A stretch of DNA of 64,000 nucleotides. Origin: Chlorocebus sabaeus. Its lineage: Eukaryota > Chordata > Mammalia > Primates > Cercopithecidae. The stretch is taken from NCBI RefSeq assembly GCF_047675955.1, contig NC_132928.1:50462889-50526888 (forward strand), given 5' to 3'. Of this stretch, positions 23,600 through 35,360 are shown in pieces. Below the pieces are notes generated by a model. That model did not search any database, was not told the origin of the DNA, and worked only from the letters and a program-made list of their open reading frames with translations. Position 1 is the first letter of the stretch, and every line of letters starts with the position of its first letter. The position numbers and the translations under genes are program-made.

Positions 23600-24358
23600 A
23601 AAATAAGTAACTGAACATCAAACCTATGATTTAACAATTTATTACTTAGGTTGAGAATAAATTTTTAAGTGAATTTTTTAAAGTTACATAGTAATAGTAA
23701 TATAATGGCAACATAACTGAAATTTGAGAAATGATTTTTTTTTTTTTAAAAAAGTCCTTTTGAAGATCACTTAACCCTCATGACATGCTGTACTTTTCCT
23801 TCTAATATAAAATGTTCTGAGAAAGAAGTTTACACTTCTTATCTTTGCTTTCTTGCTAGCCAATATTTTCCAGCTATTTCTGCAACTCTTCTTTCCCTGA
23901 AGTCATTACGGCCTCCAAATTTCTAAATCCCCATCCTTGTTAAATCTGCTGCAAATTTTAACATATAGTCTTGCTCTGTCACCCAGGCTGGAGTGCAGTG
24001 GTGCAATCCCAGCTCACTGTGACCTGTAACTCCTGGGCTCAAGCAATCCTCCCACCTCAGCCTCCTGAGTAGCTTGGGCTACAGGCACATGTTACCATGC
24101 CCACCTACTTTTTTTTATTTTTGTAAAGATGGGGTCTTGCTATGTTGCCCAGACTGGTCTTAAACTGCTGGCCTCAAGCAATCCTTCCACCTCAGCCTCC
24201 CAAAGTGCTTGGATTATAAGCGTGAGCCACCAATCTGGCCTTATTTCTATTTTTAAAATAAAGAAACTGAGATTCAAAGAAATTAAACATCTTGCACACT
24301 GTCACATGGCCAATAAGTAACTGAGCCTGAAGAAATCCATGTCTTCTGACCCCTAGCA

Positions 24359-24389
<31 letters not shown>

Positions 24390-24879
24390 CCAGCCAACCT
24401 ATGTGATTATACTCCTAAAGATGACTAAGGAATACTAATCAGTGACTAATAACCAATTTTCAAGTTTCAGTTCTTTTAACAAATGTTATCTTCATCTACT
24501 TGTGGCAAGAACAGAACTAGCTAACGTGTAGGCACTGACTAGTTTATTGCCTAGAAATTCAAACTCATTTTTAAATCCTGATTGCTTTCTAAAAAACTCT
24601 CATTGACCATGTCTTAGAACACCTACATTCCAGCTTCACTTTCTTCTCCACAAAGCAATACAAAAGTCACTTGAAAAATCACCTTTATGTCCATAGTATG
24701 GTTAGGCTTGGGAGTATTTCTTGAGTAAATCACTTTTCAATCTTAATAATAAAAGGGAAGATAGTAAAATCCAACTGTAATCGTCTATTGCTCCACTGAC
24801 CACGAAAACTTTACAAAGTTCTCAACTACTCACATGTCTGCACTACTTCAGAAAAATGGAATCTGAGCTAGAAATGTGG
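23600..24879. other. SOAT1 intron 2, MIR relic and poly-A run
   Basis: 24240-24330 reads AAGAAACTGAGATTCAAAG to GGCCAATAAGTAACTGAGCC, a MIR core. A 27-base A run at 24361-24387 has no attached Alu. Confidence 0.55.
23967..24239 (-). mobile_element. AluJ, lacks poly-T end
   Basis: Begins AGTCTTGCTCTGTC and ends at CTGGCC; it interrupts MIR-like sequence that resumes at 24240. Confidence 0.88.
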
Positions 24880-25114
24880 ATTAGTGTACGTTCATACAGA
24901 AACAAAGACTTAATAGTTAATGTTCAAACAACTAGCTAGCCATTTTGGAAAACTAAAAATTTAGATTCCCCAATGATGAATGCATCACTCAAAAATAAAT
25001 TTCACGTGGATCAAATATGTCACTATAAAACACCACAAAAGTAAACAAAAGTCGTGTTTTCTTTTTTTCATAATCTTGAATGATTTCTAAGCATGATCAA
25101 AAAAATCTATAAGC

Positions 25115-25415
25115 AGCCAGGCATGGTGGCTCATGCCTGTAATCCCAGCACTTTGGGAGGCTGAGGTGGGTGGATCACTTGAGGTCAGCAGTTCGAGACC
25201 AGCCTGGCTGACGTGGTGAAACCCTGTCTCTACCAAAAATACAAAAATTAGTGGGGCATGGTGGCACATGCCTGTAATCCCAGTTACTCAGAGGGCTAAG
25301 GCAGGAGAACTGCTTGAACCAGGGAGGCAGAGGCTGCAGTGAGCCAAGATCATGCCATTGCACTGCACTCCAGCCTGGGCAACAGAGCGAGATTCCATCT
25401 CAAAAAACAAAAACA
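25115..25415 (+). mobile_element. AluS, full length
   Basis: Its A-tail is directly followed by a younger Alu at 25416. Confidence 0.93.
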
Positions 25416-25752
25416 GGCCGGGCTCGGTGGCTCAAGCCTGTAATCCCAGCACTTTGGGAGGCCGAGACGGGCGAATCACGAGGTCAGGAGATCGAGACCC
25501 TCCTGGCTAACACGGTGAAACCCTGTCTCTACTAAAAATACAAAAAAACTAGCCGGGAGAGGTGGCGGGCGCCTGTAGTCCCAGCTACTCCGGAGGCTGA
25601 GGCAGGAGAATGGCGTAAACCCGGGAGGCGGAGCTTGCAGTGAGCTGAGATCCGGCCACTGCAGTCCAGCCCGGGCTACAGAGCAAGACTCCGTCTCAAA
25701 AAAAAAAACAAAAACAAAACCAAAAAAAAACAAAAACAAACAAAACAAAAAA
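25416..25752 (+). mobile_element. AluYRa-like, in the tail of the preceding Alu
   Basis: Contains GAGAGGTGGCGGGCGC and GATCCGGCCACTGC; long A/C-rich tail. Confidence 0.94.
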
Positions 25753-26234
25753 TACACTATACCAATTAAAAGAATATCTGATATATAAAAACAAAACATG
25801 GCAAAGCATACATACACAAGCAAAGTCAAAAGACAAATCACTAGTTAGAAAATATTCAAAGTACACAATCAAAGGATTAATTTCTTTAATATAGAAAAAG
25901 CTCTTAAAAATAATAACCACCAGATAAGGAATAAACGTGAGCAAAGGATATGAACAGGACTTTTAAAGAAAAAAAACATGGTCAATAAATATGAAAAAAT
26001 TTCCATACCTCACTTAAAATTCATGAGAACAAATTTATGCTATACGTATACTGTCTTTCACCCATCAAATCGGGAATTTTAAAAGACTGGTAAGATTATT
26101 GCAAAGAGTGTGGTGAAACAGTATAGATAGGAATATAAAGTGGCATAACATTTTTTAAAGGAAATTTGATAATATCTAAATTTTAAATGCAAAAGCCCTT
26201 TGATCTAGCAATTTCACTTTTAAGAATGTATCCT

Positions 26235-26528
26235 GGCCAGGTACAGTGGATCACGCCTGTAATCCCAGCACTTTGGGAGGCTGAGGCAGGCGGCGCACTA
26301 GGTCAGGAGTTCGAGACCAGCCTGACCAACATGGTGAAACCCTGTCTCTACTAAAAATACAAAAATTAACCAGGCATGGCGGCGTGCCCCTGTAATCCTA
26401 GCTACTCAGGAAGCTGAGACAGGAGAATCGCTTGAACCAGGGAGGCGGAGGTTGCAGTGAGCCGAGATCGCGCCACTGCATTCCAGCCTAGGCGACAGAA
26501 GGAGACTCCGTCTCAAAAAAAAAAAAAA
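26235..26528 (+). mobile_element. AluS, full length
   Basis: Flanked by AATGTATCCT (26225-26234, 26528-26537); splits an L1M. Confidence 0.95.
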
Positions 26529-26936
26529 ATGTATCCTATAGGTACACCAGTACAAGTAAGCAATGATGCTGTTTCAATAATGCTCTCTGTAGCACTGTCT
26601 GTAATACTGCAACTCTGGAAACAGCCTAAGTGTCCATCAATAAGGGACAAGTTAAATAAACCACCAAGCATCTGTACAGCAGAAATACTACACAGGTATT
26701 TAAAAGAATTACATATACTAAATGAAAAGATATCTGAGACTTACAAAGTACAGAAGAAACAAATTGCAGATGAGATCTTAAATATGATCCCACATGTAAA
26801 AAAAAATAATGTTATTTGTGGGAGGAAGTATTACTTAATAACTTTCTGTGGTGTTTGAATTTTTTCAATGAGTATTACTTTAAAATTTAAAAAAATTTAT
26901 ATTCACATTTTAGCAATTTGTTTAATAAAACCAAAC

Positions 26937-27236
26937 TTTTTTTTTTTTTTTTTTAAGACAGAGTCTTACTCTGTCACCCAGGCTGGAGTGCAGTGGCACG
27001 GTCTCGGCTCACTGCAACCTCCGTCTCCCGGGTTCAAGCAATTCTACTGCCTCAGCCTCCTGAGTAGCTTGAATTACAGGCACCCACCACCATGTCCAGC
27101 TGATTTTTGTATTTTTAGTAGAGACAGGGTTTTATCATGTTGGTCAGGCTAGTCTTGAACTCCTGACCTCAAGCGATCCGCCCGCCTCAGCCTCCCAAAG
27201 TGCTGGGATTACAGGCGCCAGCTACCGTGCCCAGCC
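26937..27236 (-). mobile_element. AluS, full length
   Basis: Poly-T at the left, ends GTGCCCAGCC; sits at the 3' end of the L1M. Confidence 0.93.
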
Positions 27237-27602
27237 ATGTGGGAACTATATTACTCAACTAGAGTAACTTTGGCTTATTTTTCTTTTATCACCACGTCTG
27301 TATCAACTGTGTAGGCTAACTATATATGCAAGAAGATAATTTGCCTTATTACCACTGAACTGTTACATCATCATATTATCTTGTTTTAAATCAAGAGAAA
27401 ATTACTGGTAGGAATATTAGAGGATTTCATGTAGATTATAATTCTCAGTTGATATACAACAGGAGATTATAAAAGCTACCTTAGGAACTGGGACAGAAGA
27501 GTTGGCAGCACTGCCAGTAAGATACCTTAATGAACACAGTGCCATACACGCAGAAAGTGCTTTCATATTGGCTATCCTTGACTTTGCATAAAAGGCAACC
27601 TA
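27237..27602. other. SOAT1 intron 2, nothing recognised
   Basis: AT-rich unique sequence between two Alus. Confidence 0.5.
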
Positions 27603-27911
27603 GCCGGGCGCGGTGGCTCAAACCTGTAATCCCAGCACTTTGGGAGGCCGAGACGGGCGGATCACGAGGTCAGGAGATCGAGACCATCCTGGCTAAGCTG
27701 GTGAAACCCCGTCTCTACTAAAAAAATACAAAACCTAGCCGGGCGTGGTGGCGGGCGCCTGTAGTCCCAGCTACTCAGCTACTCAGCCCAGGAGGCTGAG
27801 GCAGGAGAATGGCGGGAACCCGGGAGGCGGAGCTTGCAGTGAGCTGAGATCGCGCCACTGCACTCCAGCCTGGGTGACAGAGCGAGACTCTGTCTCAAAA
27901 AAAAAAAAAAA
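27603..27911 (+). mobile_element. AluY with internal duplication
   Basis: Perfect duplication AAAAGGCAACCTA (27590-27602, 27912-27924). CAGCTACTCAGCTACTCAGC at about 27768-27787 is an internal tandem duplication. Confidence 0.95.
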
Positions 27912-28055
27912 AAAAGGCAACCTAAGCACTGGCAAGCTGTAAGATTTGTCCAAAATCATTAACACAGGTAGGTCATCAGTCAATGACAACATATACAGTA
28001 AGACTTCGAGTCCTTTTTTTTTTTTTTAAAGTCGCAAATCTTTGAGTAGTTAAGA

Positions 28056-28166
28056 CCATTTTTTTTAAGAGATGGGGTCTCACTATGTTGCCTAGGCTGA
28101 ACTCCAACTCCTAGGCTCAAATGGTCCTCCCAAGCAGCTCAGACTATAGATGCAAGCCACCACATA
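28056..28166 (-). mobile_element. Alu left-arm fragment
   Basis: A single degraded monomer. Confidence 0.72.
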
Positions 28167-29345
28167 GAACATGTCGACATGGTATTTCTGAGAACTGACA
28201 TCACCTTTACAATAAAACCAAAGCCCCTATTAAGCATCCAGAATGCTACAGTAATCAAACACTGACCATTTCTTTTCAGGTATACAATCATTTCTGACCA
28301 GCCGTCTGTTTTGGCAAACAGTGTTTTCACTCACAACTGCCAACTGCACAGATGTCTTCATTTTGAGGTATTAAAGGTAGTCTTTCTAAATCCAGAAAAC
28401 CTAGTCGTCTTTCATTTAACATTAAGTATGCAAGGCACTGTTTTTAGTGCCAGAGGTTTAAAGGGAGTTGACTGAAGAAGGTTGAGATGTGCTGGTTTTG
28501 AAAAGGAAATGTCTTTATTATTTTCTACTACAACAATCCTCTCTGCCTTGTCACACTAGCATTTGTGACTCCTTGAAATACTTGGTCTAAGTCAGCATAT
28601 GGTGGTGCTACTTCTAACGCTTCTGGAACCCTCATTAACAAATACCTTCAGTGTGTGCCATTTCACAATGAATTTAACTAATTTCCACCACCTGAGCAGC
28701 AGTAAAAGAAGGAAATACTGCCCCACTCAGCAAATGTATACCAATTACTGCTTGCTATTTGGCACTATCTGCTTCTATGCTTCACATCAAGTCCTTTGAC
28801 TTGCTTCAATGTGCATGTATCAAATTTAATGCCACTTTTGTCCTCCTGGGCCCACTGGAGGGTCCCCAGCAAGGGCCACTATCCACCGGCTGTCAGGGCA
28901 GTTGGCTGGGTACCGAGAGGCTGTTGGAGCCTTATCTTCTTACTTACTTCTGGCCTTTCCAATTTGCTCTATATTCCTATCCATGAAAACCAACCACAAA
29001 TCCATCTGTACTACCTACCCCTCATCCTCTCTAAAAGCAAACAAACACCACACACACAACACTGTACTGTCTTAAAGTCTTTACAAACACATACCTCTGT
29101 GGATTGAAAGCCCTCTCCCAGTCTTCTTATCTCAAAGGCCAAACTCAAAATCTACTTCAGTGAGACTTTCCTCCATTCTAAAGCAAGGGCTCCCCCCACC
29201 CCATCAGTCTCTACTTGGTTACTATAACTCACTTAGCTCCTATTTGTAACAAAGGATTGTTTTCTATTTGGGTATCTTATGCACACCAACTTCAAGCTCC
29301 CTATTAACAAACCTGGTACACTGTCTTACATTTAGATCAAAGGTG
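28167..29345. other. SOAT1 intron 2, unique part and L2 relic
   Basis: 28167-29090 is unique, with a GC-richer patch 28845-28935. 29100-29340 (GAGACTTTCCTCCATTC, CAACTTCAAGCTCCC) is L2-like in plus orientation. Confidence 0.5.
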
Positions 29346-30195
29346 CTTAACTGACACCAGATTATTGATCTGCTGGCTGGAAGGCTATCATCAAAAGACA
29401 GATAATAACAAGTCTTGGTGAGGATGTGGAGAAATTGGAACCCTCATACATTGCTGGTGGGAACATAAGGAGTAGCTGGTTTGGAAAAGTATAGCAGTTC
29501 CTCAAAAAGTTAAACACACATTTACCATGACTCAGCAACTCAACTCTTACGTATATACCCAAGAGAACTGAAAACATATATTCCATAAGCTTCTACACAA
29601 ATGTTCATAGCATTATTCATAACAGCCAATAATTGTAAATAACCCCCAAAATAAATATCAACTGACAGATAAGCAAACTGTATCATACTTATACAATGAA
29701 ATATTATTCAGCCACACACACAAAAAAATGAAGTACTGATACATCTTAAAACACACTGCTCAGGAGGCTGAGGAAGGAAGATCACTTGAGCCCAGGAGAT
29801 TGAGGCTGCAATGTGCTATAATCATGCCTGTGAACAGCCACTGCACTCCAGCCTGGACAGTAGAGCAAGATCCCGCCTCAAATAAAAAACCCAAACAAAC
29901 ATGGAAAACATTATGCTAAGCTCAAGCAGTCAGACACAAAGGCCACATGTTCTACGAATCCCCTTATAAGAAATGCCCAGATCAGGCAAATCCAAAGTGA
30001 CAGGAAGTATATTAGTGGTTGCTAGAGGCTAAAAGAGGAATGGGACTTCTTTCCGGGGTGATAAAAATGTTTTGGAATTAAGCAGCAGTGATGGTTCTAC
30101 AACCTTGTAAATATATTAGCAACCACTGAATTGTAAACTTTAAAATGATGACTTTATTGGTACGCAAATATATTACTAAAAAATTAAAATGAATG
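29346..30195 (+). mobile_element. L1M 3' end
   Basis: Contains GAGGATGTGGAGAAATTGGA, CATTGCTGGTGGGAACATAA and GAATTGTAAACTTTAAAATG, the L1M ORF2 end and 3' UTR; an Alu fragment lies at 29757-29888. Confidence 0.92.
29757..29888 (+). mobile_element. Alu right-arm fragment inside L1M
   Basis: Begins CTCAGGAGGCTGAGG, ends CCTCAAATAAAA; L1 continues on both sides. Confidence 0.87.
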
Positions 30196-30198
30196 GAG

Positions 30199-30490
30199 AC
30201 CTGGCATGGTGGCTTATGCCTATAATACCAGCACTTTGGGAGGTCAGGGCAACCAGATCACTTGCCAGAGTTCAAGACCAGCCTGGTCAACATATTGAAG
30301 CCCCGACTCTATTAAAATACAAAAATTAGCTGGGTGTGGTGTCACATGACTTTATCCCAGCTACTCGGGAGGCTGAGGCAGGAGGATCACTTGGGCCTGG
30401 GAGGTGAAGGTCACAATAAGCCAAGATTGCACCACTCCAGCCTAGGCGACAAAGTGAAACTGTCTCAAAAAAAAAAAAAAAAAAAAAAAA
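30199..30490 (+). mobile_element. AluS/J, full length
   Basis: Starts ACCTGGCATGGTGG; tail of about 24 A residues. Confidence 0.92.
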
Positions 30491-30575
30491 TTAGGAGGAA
30501 TGGAAGGAAAAAGGAAGAGAAGGGGATGCAGAAAAAGGGAAGAAACAAAGAAGGAGGAAGAGGGGAAGAAAAAGT

Positions 30576-30890
30576 GCTGGGCACGGTGGCTCACGCCTGT
30601 AATTCCAGCACTTTGGGAGGCTAAGATTGGTAGATTATCTAAGGTCAAAAGTTCGAGACCAGCCTGACCAACATAGTGAAACCCCATCTCTACTAAAAAT
30701 ACAAAATTATCTGCGCGTGGTGACGCATGCTTGTAATCCCAGCTACTTGGGAGGCTGAAGCAGGAGAATGGCTTGAATCCAGGAGGCAGAGGTTGCAGTG
30801 AGCCAATATTGCACCATTGCACTCTACTCTGGGCAACAAGAGCAAAACTGTCTCAAAAAAAGAAGAAAAGAAAAAGGAGAGAAAGAAAGG
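30576..30890 (+). mobile_element. AluS, full length
   Basis: Follows a GA-rich patch at 30491-30572; tail is an A/G mix. Confidence 0.92.
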
Positions 30891-30903
30891 GCACCTAGAC
30901 CAG

Positions 30904-30958
30904 CCTGGGCACGGTGGCTCACGCCCATAATCCCAGAACTTTGGGATTACTCCCAAAG
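30904..30958 (+). mobile_element. Alu 5' fragment
   Basis: Only the first 50 or so bases (GGGCACGGTGGCTCACGCCC) remain. Confidence 0.75.
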
Positions 30959-32354
30959 CACTTACTCCCCAAGGTTAACAAATGTTACAATATGCGAAGA
31001 AACATTTTCAAATTAGCATTACTTACATTAAACCAAAGAGGTTGTTATACTTCTTGATTTAAGCTAACCAATTCAATTTTTAACACCTGCACTAAAACCT
31101 GGCTTGACTAAAACTTAATGAACTAGGACAATAAAGAACACTGAAAATAACAGAAATTAGAAGAATTTAGAATCTTTTCAAAAACTTGGGACGTAAAGAG
31201 AATGATCACGTACAGTGACAGAAAGTTTCAATTAAAATAACTTTTCTGTCCGGAGAACTGGAAGGAACAAACAAGTATGAAGTTTCTAATGTGTGAAAAT
31301 GCAGGCAAGGGAAACAAGCTGGGTTATCACTAAGTCCCTAAATCATGGAAGGAAAATTCTCCCCAGTATTGGCTCATCCTCCTTTGCATAAATTTCACAT
31401 TTTATATCACAATAAAACTAGCCCATATGCAATATAAATATGTCATATATAGCTAAGAGCCTATCAATAAACCTCATTATGCCAATTCAAGCAGCAATAT
31501 TTACATTCCTGGTGGGATCCAGCTGTTGATATTTAAGTTTAATTAAATTTAGGTAGAAAAAACCAAAACTGTTTCTTTATGAAAAGAGATGAAATGCCAA
31601 AGACAATCTGTCTCAAAAAGTTCCGCACCTATTTGTTAACTAAACAATCCTCAAATTTCAAATCCTTGTTGCAATCAAACCTTTACAAATGTCACTGCAA
31701 AAATAAAATACCCTGATGCAATAGATGACATCAATTAGAGTTGTGTTTACAAGTCTATCATTCATAGTTATAAACCTTGACCTTAACAACAAAGGACTAT
31801 CGTATTCCTCCTCGTAGTCAGGCATTAAGCAAATGTGGACACAAGAATAAAAACTCCCTAACTACTACTCCCCTCCCAAGATTTATAGCTCAGTATTGAA
31901 CTGGATTAGGCACCCTGCTAATCACTCACATTTTACTCATTGTATCTATTATGAGAGTAGTTAATTATAAGAGTATTACACTGTGATAAATCTAATTATG
32001 TGTATAATTTTGGAGGTTTTCTCATTTACTTAACTTGGAGCTCCATAATGGCAAACAAATCCAAACTGATAACTGCTATAGTGCCAGCATCCAGTGGGGG
32101 ACCTCAGCAATTACTGGTAGGTTAGGTGACTGAATGAATGGTCTCTAAAACACAGCAGATACCAATAGATGTCCACTGAATTCATTAACAAGAAAGGACG
32201 TATTTTCTAATTGCTTTGTTACTAGACATATAAAACTCTATCAATACCCATTTACAATAAAGAATGAAAGAGATGGCAATACTTAATCTATAACACTGTA
32301 TTTGTTCTCTATTTCACTAATTCACCTAAAAAAAAAAAAAAAATTAAGCCTCAC
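30959..32354. other. SOAT1 intron 2, Alu-free stretch beside exon 2
   Basis: About 1.4 kb directly downstream of exon 2 in gene order, AT-rich, no repeat recognised. Alu exclusion next to the first coding exon is notable but may be chance. Confidence 0.55.
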
Positions 32355-32472
32355 CATTACTAGGTGCCTCTAGGGACTCCTTTGCAGGTTTTCTCTGGTC
32401 TTCATCTTCCTCAGGATTTTCCCTGGACTTTGACAGCCGGTTTCTTAGAGACATCTTCTCTTCACCCACCAT
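32355..32472 (-). CDS. SOAT1: SOAT1 coding exon 2 (start codon and first 39 residues)
   Basis: The exon runs 32480-32355: acceptor TTTCCTAG, then 8 untranslated bases, then ATG at 32472-32470. The start context ACAATGG has A at -3 and G at +4, a strong Kozak setting; a second in-frame ATG is codon 7. The translation begins MVGEEKMSLRNRLSKSREN and ends with KESLEAPSN plus one base, followed by donor GTGAGG (phase 1). This charged, disordered stretch is the cytosolic N-terminus of SOAT1. From memory the human protein has N at residue 28 and T at 36, where this copy has K and A. The 126-base exon has no frame damage. A MaLR LTR begins 26 bases upstream of its acceptor. Confidence 0.95.
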
Positions 32473-32506
32473 TGTATTGTCTAGGAAAGAAGGTGTAAAA
32501 AGCTTT

Positions 32507-32863
32507 TGTATTAGTCCGTTTTCACATTGCTATAAAGACACTACCTGAGACTGGGTGATTTATAAAGGAAAGAGGTTTAACTGTCTCACAGTTCCGCATG
32601 GCTGGAAAGGCCTCAGGAAACTTACAATTATGGCAGAAGACCAAGGGGAGGCAAGGCATGTCTTACGTGGCAGCAGGACAGACAGAGCAAGGAAGTGCTA
32701 CATTTAAAACCATCAGCTCTCACGGAACTGCCTCATTATCGCGAGAACAGCATGGGGGAAACTGTCCCCATGATCCAACCACCTCCCACCAGGTCCCTCC
32801 CTTGACACGTGGCGATTACAGTTAGAGATGAGATTTGTGTGGGGACAGAGGCAAACCATATCA
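32507..32863 (-). mobile_element. MaLR (THE1/MST-type) solo LTR next to SOAT1 exon 2
   Basis: On the minus strand the element begins TGATATGGTTTGCC and ends GGACTAATACA, the hallmark ends of THE1/MST LTRs, with a perfect 5-base duplication GCTTT (32502-32506 and 32864-32868). It is in the same orientation as SOAT1. Its 3' end lies 26 bases upstream of the exon 2 acceptor, so its terminal bases sit where the intron 1 branch point is expected. A CTAAT word (A at 32511), matching the yUnAy branch consensus, lies about 30 bases from the exon. Confidence 0.93.
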
Positions 32864-32868
32864 GCTTT

Positions 32869-33933
32869 GAACTAAGCATCTGGCTTACGTGAATTTCACA
32901 ATACCACTATATTTAGGATAGGTGAAATTTGATGATATATTCTCTTTCTTTTGCATTAATCACTTCAAAGCATTTTCTGGGTACAAGATACTCAAGATAA
33001 CAAATTTGAAGAAATCAGGTGCTGTAAAATAATCTGACTGGTTTCAAAACCCCTTTTTAAACATAGACCACACTCTTAAAGAACAATTTAGTTGAAGAAA
33101 GCATTAAGTATGTAAAAAAAAAAAAAAAAAAAGGATTAAATAGTAACAGGTAACTACAAAGATGCCACAAGGTGGAGTATGATTTAATAACAAAGTCAAT
33201 GGTAAAAAAAATACCTTAAGTTCAGAGACAGCAGAGATCAGCAGAAGATGTAAAGGTTTCACAGAAAAGAAGGTATTTTAGACAGTCTTGAAGAATGAGA
33301 ACTGTGCATTCCACGTGCAAAAAAGGATTAAAACAAGGACCTTATAAGCCCTATTCAGGGAACCATGACTGAACTGAACTACAACAAAAACAAACTTTTA
33401 AGTATCTACAAAGTGCAAGGACCCTGCCAGGTGCTTTAAGTTTTCTCATTTGATCTTCATAACAATTCTGGAAAAAAAAAAAATTATCCTTAGTTTTCAC
33501 ATGAGAAAACAATCATTAAAGTAGTTACTAGCAATGTCCTCCACCCAAGTACCAGGAATACACCTGTAGCTAAACAAGCTGAATTCAAAGGAACGCACAC
33601 CAGAGCCCCAGATACTAGAGTCTCCTTTTCTTCTCATTACAGTAACTTGCCCAAGACCACACAGCTAACGACAGAGCCAGACTTGAACTGGCATTAGTTG
33701 GATCCAAACTACAAAGAGCATTAACTACTGGGGGAAAAATGTTGGTAACAGAGAAATGTGATGAGGGAAAAGACTAGAAAGGAGGACAGGAGTCACACTA
33801 TAAAGGCCTGAGAAATTAGAAATTTTTCAGGAAGGCAGTGGTGAGACACTTTAAGCACTAAAAAACATGATCAAAGTCACAAAGATCAATGTCAAGACAG
33901 TACAAGGTTTATTCTAAAGTCATGTGTTTCACT
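32869..33933. other. SOAT1 intron 1, MIR and old repeat
   Basis: 33390-33700 is MIR-like in reverse orientation (TAACTTGCCCAAGACCACAC). 33240-33340 and 33780-33890 resemble the old dispersed repeat noted at 20.3 kb. Confidence 0.55.
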
Positions 33934-34052
33934 AGCACGGTGGCAAGCAGCTGTAGTCCCAGCTACTTGGGAGGCTGAGGAGGGAGAATCACTTGAACCC
34001 AGGAGTTTTGAGTCTGGCGTGGGCAACATAGCAAGACCACATGTCGAAAAAC
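33934..34052 (+). mobile_element. Alu fragment
   Basis: A central piece (CAGCTACTTGGGAGGCTGAGG) running into the poly-T side of the next Alu. Confidence 0.8.
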
Positions 34053-34353
34053 AATTATTTATGTATTTATTTGTTGAGAAGGAGTATCGCTTTGCCCAGG
34101 CTGGAGTGCAATGGCGCGATCTCAGCTCACTGCAACCTCTGCCTCCTGGGTTCAGGCGATTCTCCTGTCTCAGCCTCCCGAGTAGCTGTGATTACAGGCG
34201 CCTGCCACCCCACGTGGCTAATTTTAGTATTTTAGTAGAGACAGGGTTTCACCATGTTGGTCAGGCTGGTCTTGAACTTCTGACTTCAAATGATCCGCCT
34301 GCCTCGGCCTCCCAAAGTGCTGTGATTACAGGCATGAGCCACTGTACCCGGCC
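34053..34353 (-). mobile_element. AluS, full length
   Basis: Head-to-head with the preceding fragment; (TTTA)n-like tail. Confidence 0.92.
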
Positions 34354-35067
34354 AAAAAAACCAATTTTAAATAAAAAGTAAAGCAGTGTTTCACTAAGTG
34401 ATAAAGTTTTCAAGAGTCTAAAGCAAGAAGAAAACAACTGTGAAATACTCATTACATTATTCTAAAGCTACATATCATTTCTGAGACTACAGTCTTTCCT
34501 AATTTTTATATTAAAATATCCTTTTCTGTATAAAAGGATGAAATATAGTACATGGTGAGTTTGGTTGTTTTTCAACTATCCCAACTTGGCAAAGTAAAAA
34601 TCTGACAAATCTAGATCAGCTTTCTTCTAATTATTTCTGAAATCAAACAAATGAAACAATTGTGGAATAGCAGATGAATATATCAAGTAGAAATGATATC
34701 ATAAGATCTAATTAAGAGGAACTGAAGGGATAAGTCAGGGCTAATCAATCACAAGACCATGCCCAACTTACAATGGTCCAATTCTGTGTAAAAGCGACAG
34801 AGGAAGTCACAAGAGCATCTCTCTCTTCATCAGAAATGATGAGAGAAGTGAGAACTGAAAACTAAACTTTGAGGGACGGCCTCAAAGTAGAAGAAATCAG
34901 AGAAGAAAAAGAAAGATGCAAAAGGAACCAAGATGTTTCAGTAAGAGAGGAATTTTACAAGGAATAACGGGATTTTTTTTTTCTGGCCAGATGATCGGGA
35001 ATTTAAAGTAGATACTCTTTTAAAGAGCATATAGCAAAAGTTTAAAGCATAAAAGACAGTAAAATGA
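34354..35067. other. SOAT1 intron 1, nothing recognised
   Basis: Unique AT-rich sequence. Confidence 0.5.
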
Positions 35068-35360
35068 GGCCAGGTGTGGTGGCTCAGGCCTGTAATCCCA
35101 GCACTTTGGAAGGCTGAAGTGGGCAGATCATGAAGTCAGGAGATCGAGACCATCCTGGCTAACACAGTAAAACCCCGTCTCTACTAAAAATACAAAAAAA
35201 AATTAGCTGGGCGTGGTGGCGGGCGCCTGTAGTCCCAGCTACTTGGGAGGCTGAGGCAGGAGAATGACATGAACCAGGGAGGCAGAGCTTGCAGAGTGAG
35301 CTGAGATCACGCTACTGCACTCTAGCTTGGGCAACAGAGCAAGACTCGGTCTCAAATAAA
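35068..35360 (+). mobile_element. AluS/Y, full length
   Basis: Starts GGCCAGGTGTGG; contains GGCGGGCGCCTGTAGTCCC. Confidence 0.93.

Larger units (their letters stand above)
24880..26930 (+). mobile_element. L1ME/L1M ORF2 3' portion
   Basis: Order matches old L1 ORF2: AAATTTCACGTGGATCAAAT, GGATTAATTTCTTTAATATA, GAGTGTGGTGAAACAG, CCTTTGATCTAGCAATTTC, AGTGTCCATCAATAAGGGAC, GATCCCACATG. Alus occupy 25115-25752 and 26235-26528. Confidence 0.82.

Noticed and set aside
28599..29107. Overlapping 66-103 codon frames in unique sequence
   Set aside because: No start context, splice signals or protein resemblance; the right part is an L2 relic.
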